From DASWUD01 sp036401755 (GTDB lineage Bacteria > Pseudomonadota > Gammaproteobacteria > Thiohalomonadales > Thiohalomonadaceae), in contig DASWUD010000017.1 of NCBI GenBank assembly GCA_036401755.1, positions 1 to 10,929 of the forward strand: a DNA stretch of 10,929 nucleotides, read 5' to 3'. Of the stretch, positions 7,326 to 10,929 are shown piece by piece; the first letter of the stretch is position 1, and each line of letters opens with the position of its first letter. A program made the position numbers and the translations under genes. The notes below the pieces were generated by a model. It was given only the letters and a program-made list of their open reading frames with translations, was not told where the DNA came from and ran no database searches.

Positions 7326-8501
7326 ATGCCACACGAATCGCTCGTCTTTGCCCTGTTTCTCATCTTCAGTGGTGCGGCCATCGCCGCCACGCTGGCGCTA
7401 TTCGCGCGCCAGTCGATGCTGGTCAGCTACATCCTGCTCGGCATCCTGCTCGGTCCCTGGGGCGTCGCCCTTATCGAAGATACGGCGATCATCTCCCAGG
7501 TCTCCCATGTGGGGGTGATCTTCCTGCTCTTTTTGCTGGGGCTCGACCTGCAGCCACAACAGTTGTGGCGCCTGCTGCAGGAGGCCGCCTCGGTGACGGT
7601 GCTCAGCTCGCTGCTGTTCGCCTTGCTCGGTGGTGCGGTGGCGTGGTTGTGGGGGCTCACGCCTGCCGAGAGTCTCATCGTTGCCGCCGCCGCCATGTTC
7701 TCCAGCACCATCATCGGTCTCAAGCTGCTGCCTACTACCCAACTGCACCACCAGCACACCGGTGAGGTGATCATCTCGGTGTTGCTGCTGCAGGATCTGA
7801 TTGCCATCCTGGTGCTGCTGGTGCTCAAGGTGATGGGCGGCAGCAGCGAACACACCCTGGGCGGCGAACTGCTCTTGGTCGGGCTCGCCCTGCCTGCGGT
7901 CATCGCCATCCTGTTGCTCGGCGCGCGTTATCTCCTGGTGCCGCTGTTTGCGCGCTACGACACCATTCAGGAGTACATTTTCCTTGTGGCGATCGGCTGG
8001 TGCCTGGGCGGCTCGGAACTGGCGAGCGCTATGGGACTGTCGGGCGAGATCGGTGCCTTCATCGCCGGCGTGGCGCTGGCGTCGAGTCCCATCAGCACCT
8101 TTATCGCCGACAGTCTCAAACCACTGCGCGACTTCTTTCTGGTGCTGTTTTTCTTCTCCCTGGGGGCGGCCTTCGATCTGGGCATGGCCCGGGATGTGCT
8201 GGTGCCGGCGCTGCTGCTCGCCACCATCCTCACCGTGGCCAAACCGCTGGCGTTTCGCTGGCTGCTGCAACGCTCGGGAGAGACCGCCGCCTTCTCCCAG
8301 GAGGTGGGGGTACGTCTGGCGCAGATCAGCGAGTTTGCCCTCTTTATCGCCGTGCTCGCCTACGAAGGTAAAGTGATCGGCAAACAGGCGTCGTATTTGA
8401 TCCAGGTGGCTACCCTGCTCACATTCTTCATCTCCTCCTATTGGGTGATGCTGCGCTATCCCACACCCATTGCGGTCAATACGAAACTGCGGCGTGATTG
8501 A
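7326..8501 (+). CDS. CPA2-family cation:proton antiporter, Kef-type membrane domain only
   Basis: A Na+/H+ exchanger-type (CPA2, KefB/KefC-like) inner-membrane transporter, expected to exchange K+ or Na+ for H+. Residues 34-44 (SYILLGILLGP), the LFLLGLDL block at 67-74, and the FSSTIIGLKLL block at 125-135 are typical of the fold. The ion-binding Gln-Asp pair of Kef-like members is at Gln156-Asp157 (LLLQDLIAIL). Hydrophobic segments continue to about residue 380, giving some 12 or 13 membrane passes. The protein stops at residue 391 (KLRRD), so the C-terminal TrkA-N/RCK domain that gates KefB and KefC (about 600 residues) is absent; the ordinary TGA end shows no sign of a frameshift. GGA 6 nt before the ATG is an acceptable ribosome binding site. 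It lies 67 bp after the yihY-family gene and converges on the MgtC/DUF4010 gene. Ion specificity cannot be read from the sequence. Confidence 0.9.
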   Translation: MPHESLVFALFLIFSGAAIAATLALFARQSMLVSYILLGILLGPWGVALIEDTAIISQVSHVGVIFLLFLLGLDLQPQQLWRLLQEAASVTVLSSLLFALLGGAVAWLWGLTPAESLIVAAAAMFSSTIIGLKLLPTTQLHHQHTGEVIISVLLLQDLIAILVLLVLKVMGGSSEHTLGGELLLVGLALPAVIAILLLGARYLLVPLFARYDTIQEYIFLVAIGWCLGGSELASAMGLSGEIGAFIAGVALASSPISTFIADSLKPLRDFFLVLFFFSLGAAFDLGMARDVLVPALLLATILTVAKPLAFRWLLQRSGETAAFSQEVGVRLAQISEFALFIAVLAYEGKVIGKQASYLIQVATLLTFFISSYWVMLRYPTPIAVNTKLRRD

Positions 8502-8504
8502 AGG

Positions 8505-8522
8505 CCCTCTCTTCGATGAGGG
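8505..8522. terminator. Weak hairpin between convergent genes
   Basis: CCCTC and GAGGG form a 5-bp stem with an 8-nt loop in the 34-bp gap between two convergent genes. There is no T-run on either side. Its position suits a bidirectional stop, but the structure is weak. Confidence 0.22.
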
Positions 8523-8535
8523 AAGCAGCGGGTGG

Positions 8536-9795
8536 TCAGGGGAGGTAGCGCTCTCCGATCAACAGCAGGCCAACCAAGCCCGCGGCGATGGCGCTCGCAA
8601 AGATCACGAACACGGGGCGCGCGGCACGGCGCGCCAGATAGAGGGCCAGTCCGGCCTTGACCAGGGTGTTGACCATGGCCGCCATGACGATGGCACTGGC
8701 GGCGACGTGGGGGGCAAGGCCGTTGTTGCTCTGTCGCGCCAGGGTGAGGGTGATGGCATCCACATCGTTGGTGCCGGCGATGGCCGCCAGCAGGTAGATG
8801 CCGCTGTTGCCGAGCCACGTTTCCAAGCCGCGCGCGATGAGCATGATGGCCACCAGCAGGGCGGCGAACTTCAATGCCGGCAGCAGCTCGAACGGGTTGC
8901 TGAGGGGAATGCGCACATCGATGGCGGAGTGGCTGGCGCGGCGCAACAGCAGCGGGATGCTCCCGTAGCAGACGAGCGTCATTACCAGCAGTGGTGCGGC
9001 CAACAGTGGCAGCAGCGCCGGATTGACCAGCGTTACTTCGAGCAGGATGCGTGGAAACATGGTACCGGCCGCCATCACGATGCCGCTGATCAGCAGTGGT
9101 GCCGTGAGGGGATGCTGGCGGGCGAGCCGGGCGAAATTGAGCGTGACCATGGTGGAGGAGACCAGGCCGCCCAACAGTCCGGTAAGCGCCACGCCGATGC
9201 GCGCCCCCGCCAGCTTGATGATGAAATAGCCGACGAAGGCGATGGCGGAGATCAGCACCACGAACCACCAGATCTCGCGCGGATTGAGTGCCTGCCACGG
9301 GCCGTAGCCCGTGTCGGGCAGGGCCGGCAGAATCACCACCGAGATCAGCAACAACTTGAACGCGGCAGAGAGCTCCTGCTCCCGGAGGGTCTTCAGCCAG
9401 AGGTGCAGCAAGGGCTTGAGACTGAGCATGATCGCGGTGGTGATCCCCACCGTTGAGGCAAGTGCCAGGTGGCCGCGGGCGGCAGTGACACCGAGCGTGA
9501 AGGTGATGAGTGCCGCCACCGCGGTGGTAATGCCATAATCCTGATCGCGGCGCACATCGAGGGTATGGGCGACGATCACCAGCGCGCTAAAGGCGATAAA
9601 GCTGGCGCCGAGCAGCAGGGTGTCCAGCTCCTCGACGAGCAGACCCCACAGGGCGCCGAGCAGGGCGATGAGCGCAAAGGTGCGCACTCCCGCCACCCGA
9701 GTGCCCTCGGCAAAGTCGCGCTCCCGCCAGCCGCGCTCCACTCCGATGAGCAGCCCGATGGCAAAAGCGACTGCAATGCGTTCGAACCATTCCAT
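8536..9795 (-). CDS. MgtC/SapB and DUF4010 domain inner-membrane protein
   Basis: A multi-pass membrane protein with an N-terminal MgtC/SapB-like region (about 1-135) and a C-terminal DUF4010 region (about 160-410), the COG3174 arrangement; its function is unknown. Supporting motifs are GLLIGVERG (14-22), RTFALIALLGALWG (39-52), YGITTAVAALITFTLGV (87-103), a GLLGGLVSSTMVTLNFARL block starting at 207, and GTNDVDAITLTLAR near the C-terminus. The 419-residue length is normal for the family. The ATG must be the start: an in-frame TAA lies 12 bp upstream, and the conserved GLLIGVERG begins 14 codons in, so no later start would keep it. AGGAG lies only 1 nt before the ATG, closer than usual. It converges on the antiporter gene and is divergent, across 38 bp, from the ScsD-like gene. 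A role in ion or Mg2+ homeostasis is a guess from MgtC. Confidence 0.9.
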   Translation of the reverse strand: MEWFERIAVAFAIGLLIGVERGWRERDFAEGTRVAGVRTFALIALLGALWGLLVEELDTLLLGASFIAFSALVIVAHTLDVRRDQDYGITTAVAALITFTLGVTAARGHLALASTVGITTAIMLSLKPLLHLWLKTLREQELSAAFKLLLISVVILPALPDTGYGPWQALNPREIWWFVVLISAIAFVGYFIIKLAGARIGVALTGLLGGLVSSTMVTLNFARLARQHPLTAPLLISGIVMAAGTMFPRILLEVTLVNPALLPLLAAPLLVMTLVCYGSIPLLLRRASHSAIDVRIPLSNPFELLPALKFAALLVAIMLIARGLETWLGNSGIYLLAAIAGTNDVDAITLTLARQSNNGLAPHVAASAIVMAAMVNTLVKAGLALYLARRAARPVFVIFASAIAAGLVGLLLIGERYLP

Positions 9796-9806
9796 GCTCC
9801 TAAATT

Positions 9807-9812
9807 AGCATA
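9807..9812 (-). promoter_or_regulatory. Possible -10 element for MgtC/DUF4010 gene
   Basis: TATGCT followed by AAT on the minus strand, ending 11 nt before the ATG. If used, the transcript would have a leader of only a few bases. No good -35 sits 16 to 18 bp upstream. This is weak evidence based on one hexamer in a very short divergent gap. Confidence 0.25.
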
Positions 9813-9833
9813 CGGCAAGAGGTAACGGTCTAG

Positions 9834-10340
9834 ATGAAACTGAAGGGCACATGGTCGAAGCGGCTGCTGCGTTGGGCGGGGGAACTGCTGCTGTTGGCGG
9901 CTGTGCTACTGGCCATCGAGGCCTGGATGACCCGCGACGTGCCGCGCGGTGTTACGGTAACACTCGCTGCGCAGCGCCTCGATGGCCAGCCGTTTGATAT
10001 CAGCCAGTGGCGTGGCAGCAGCGGCATCATCTACTTTTGGGCCGAGTGGTGTCCGGTCTGCAAGGCCAATCGCCACGTCATCACCTCCCTGGCCGAGGGG
10101 CAACGGGTGATGACCATCGCCATGCAGTCGGGCACTGCCGCCGAGGTGGCCGCCTACATGCAGAAGGAGCAGTTCGCCCTGCCGGTCATTGTCGATGAGC
10201 AGGGGGAGATCGCGCGCAGATTTCGGGTCAGCGGCGTGCCGGTGGCGCTGATCATCGATCGTGACGGGCGCATCAGTTACGTGGCGCGCGGCTACACTAC
10301 CGAACTGGGCCTGCGGCTGCGGCTGTGGCTGGCATCGTAA
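9834..10340 (+). CDS. Membrane-anchored thioredoxin-like protein disulfide oxidoreductase (ScsD/TlpA type)
   Basis: A thiol-disulfide exchange protein expected to be tethered to the inner membrane with its active site in the periplasm. Residues 1-10 are basic, and one hydrophobic segment (about 15-31, GELLLLAAVLLAIEAW) serves as an uncleaved signal anchor. The thioredoxin fold follows, with active site WCPVC (Cys73 and Cys76 in FWAEWCPVCKANR) and the cis-proline loop GVPVALIID (Pro136). The 168-residue length and the CPVCKAN surroundings fit Salmonella ScsD, a copper-tolerance-associated protein, better than the larger DsbE/CcmG. No scsA, scsB, scsC or dsbD-like partner is in the window, so the reducing partner is unknown. 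AAGAGG about 11 nt ahead is a plausible ribosome binding site. It is divergent from the MgtC/DUF4010 gene. The DUF4139 gene starts 45 bp downstream with no terminator between, suggesting an operon. Confidence 0.88.
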   Translation: MKLKGTWSKRLLRWAGELLLLAAVLLAIEAWMTRDVPRGVTVTLAAQRLDGQPFDISQWRGSSGIIYFWAEWCPVCKANRHVITSLAEGQRVMTIAMQSGTAAEVAAYMQKEQFALPVIVDEQGEIARRFRVSGVPVALIIDRDGRISYVARGYTTELGLRLRLWLAS

Positions 10341-10373
10341 ACGGTGATGCCGAGCAACAATGCAATAACCTGT

Positions 10374-10378
10374 GGAGG
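10374..10378 (+). promoter_or_regulatory. Strong ribosome binding site of DUF4139 gene
   Basis: GGAGG, 7 nt before the ATG at 10386, is the best Shine-Dalgarno in the window. It favours that ATG over the in-frame ATGs at 10389 and 10428. Confidence 0.7.
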
Positions 10379-10385
10379 GGCGAAC

Positions 10386-10929
10386 ATGATGGCGAAGAGG
10401 AACGGAGTCTGCCCGGTGAAACGCGCCATGACCGGCGTCAGCGCACTGTTGCTGTGTGGTGCGACGCTGGCCGCGCCGCTCGATGAGAGGGAGCTGCGCA
10501 CAACCCTGGCAGATCAGCGCTCGGTGGCGGTGACCATCTATAACGAAAATCTCGCGCTGGTGAAGGAGGTGCGCGGGGTGGGGCTGATGGCCGGGCAGAA
10601 CCGGCTGGCGCTGCGCGATGTCAGCGCCATGATGCGACCGGAGACGGCTCTGCTGCGCGCCCTGCAACATCCCGAAGGGGTGCGTGTGATCGAACAGAAC
10701 TTCGATTTCGATCTGCTGACACCGGCCAGTCTGCTGGAGAAGTATGTGGGGCACACGGTGGGCATCGTGCAGACCCATCCGACCACCGGCCAGGAGACGG
10801 TGCTGCGCGGCGAGGTGTTGAGCGCTCAAAACGGTGTGGTGCTGCGCATCGGTGACCGCATCGAGACCGGTGTCCCCGGTCGGCTGGTGTTCGATAGCGT
10901 GCCGGAGAATCTGCGCGACCGTCCGACCC
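10386..10929 (+). CDS. Secreted DUF4139-domain protein (3' end cut by window edge)
   Basis: The first 181 residues of an exported protein of unknown function. They begin MMAKRNGVCPVKR, a basic stretch, followed by a hydrophobic core (VSALLLCGATLAA) and a likely signal peptidase I site around residue 29 or 30 before PLDE. A lipoprotein is unlikely: Cys24 is preceded by Leu, outside the lipobox pattern. The mature part opens with VAVTIYNENLALVKEVR (48-64), then RPETALLRAL, EQNFDFDLLTP, LLEKYVGHTVGIV, and GDRIETGVPGRLVF, a series I recognise from proteobacterial DUF4139 proteins. These are usually close to 500 residues, so well over half is missing. No cysteine occurs in the visible mature region, so nothing here marks it as a client of the ScsD-like protein encoded just upstream, with which it is probably cotranscribed. 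The family assignment is from memory of the motifs, without an alignment. Confidence 0.8.
   Translation, partial: MMAKRNGVCPVKRAMTGVSALLLCGATLAAPLDERELRTTLADQRSVAVTIYNENLALVKEVRGVGLMAGQNRLALRDVSAMMRPETALLRALQHPEGVRVIEQNFDFDLLTPASLLEKYVGHTVGIVQTHPTTGQETVLRGEVLSAQNGVVLRIGDRIETGVPGRLVFDSVPENLRDRPT

Noticed and set aside
8470..9456. Plus-strand reading frame (328 codons) opposite the MgtC/DUF4010 gene
   Set aside because: Its composition (Gly, Gln, His, Asp, Arg) resembles other antisense shadows and it overlaps a clear membrane-protein gene.
10386..10460. Lipoprotein signal at Cys24 of the DUF4139 protein
   Set aside because: The residue before the cysteine is Leu, not Gly, Ala or Ser, and a normal signal peptidase I site follows a few residues later.

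Overview
This is a GC-rich, gene-dense stretch of bacterial chromosome. The gene families point to a gammaproteobacterium: a full-length HrpA of about 1,310 residues, a PPK1 with recognisable E. coli-like landmarks, YihY/BrkB, and an ScsD-like thioredoxin. A relative among the betaproteobacteria cannot be excluded. No rRNA, tRNA, CRISPR array, insertion sequence or phage gene was seen, and nothing suggests recent transfer. It looks like core chromosome.

Layout. (1) The left end is the minus-strand ppk gene (polyphosphate kinase 1), with its start intact and its last quarter cut off by the window edge. (2) A 228-bp intergenic region separates ppk from the divergent hrpA. On the ppk side it holds a good candidate PhoB site (two direct 7-mers in an 18-bp Pho box) placed 10 bp before a TATGCT -10 element, overlapped by a perfect 7-7-7 inverted repeat. 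(3) hrpA, a DEAH-box RNA helicase, fills about 3.9 kb on the plus strand. (4) A yihY/brkB-family membrane protein and a short CPA2-type cation:proton antiporter without a cytoplasmic RCK domain follow on the same strand. (5) A minus-strand MgtC/DUF4010 membrane protein converges on the antiporter. (6) Only 38 bp away, and divergent from it, lies a membrane-anchored thioredoxin-like protein (ScsD type). It is followed after 45 bp by a secreted DUF4139 protein that runs off the right edge.

How it fits together. ppk makes the polyphosphate store and is probably phosphate-regulated. hrpA acts on RNA and ribosomes. The centre and right are envelope genes: three multi-pass inner-membrane proteins of ion-transport or unknown type, a periplasm-facing thiol oxidoreductase and an exported protein of unknown function. 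No obviously new multi-gene system is present. The points most worth a second look are the ppk promoter architecture, the winged-helix-like tail on YihY, the RCK-less antiporter next to it, and the pairing of the ScsD-like and DUF4139 genes. Many long reading frames antisense or out of frame to these genes are by-products of the high GC content and were left out.
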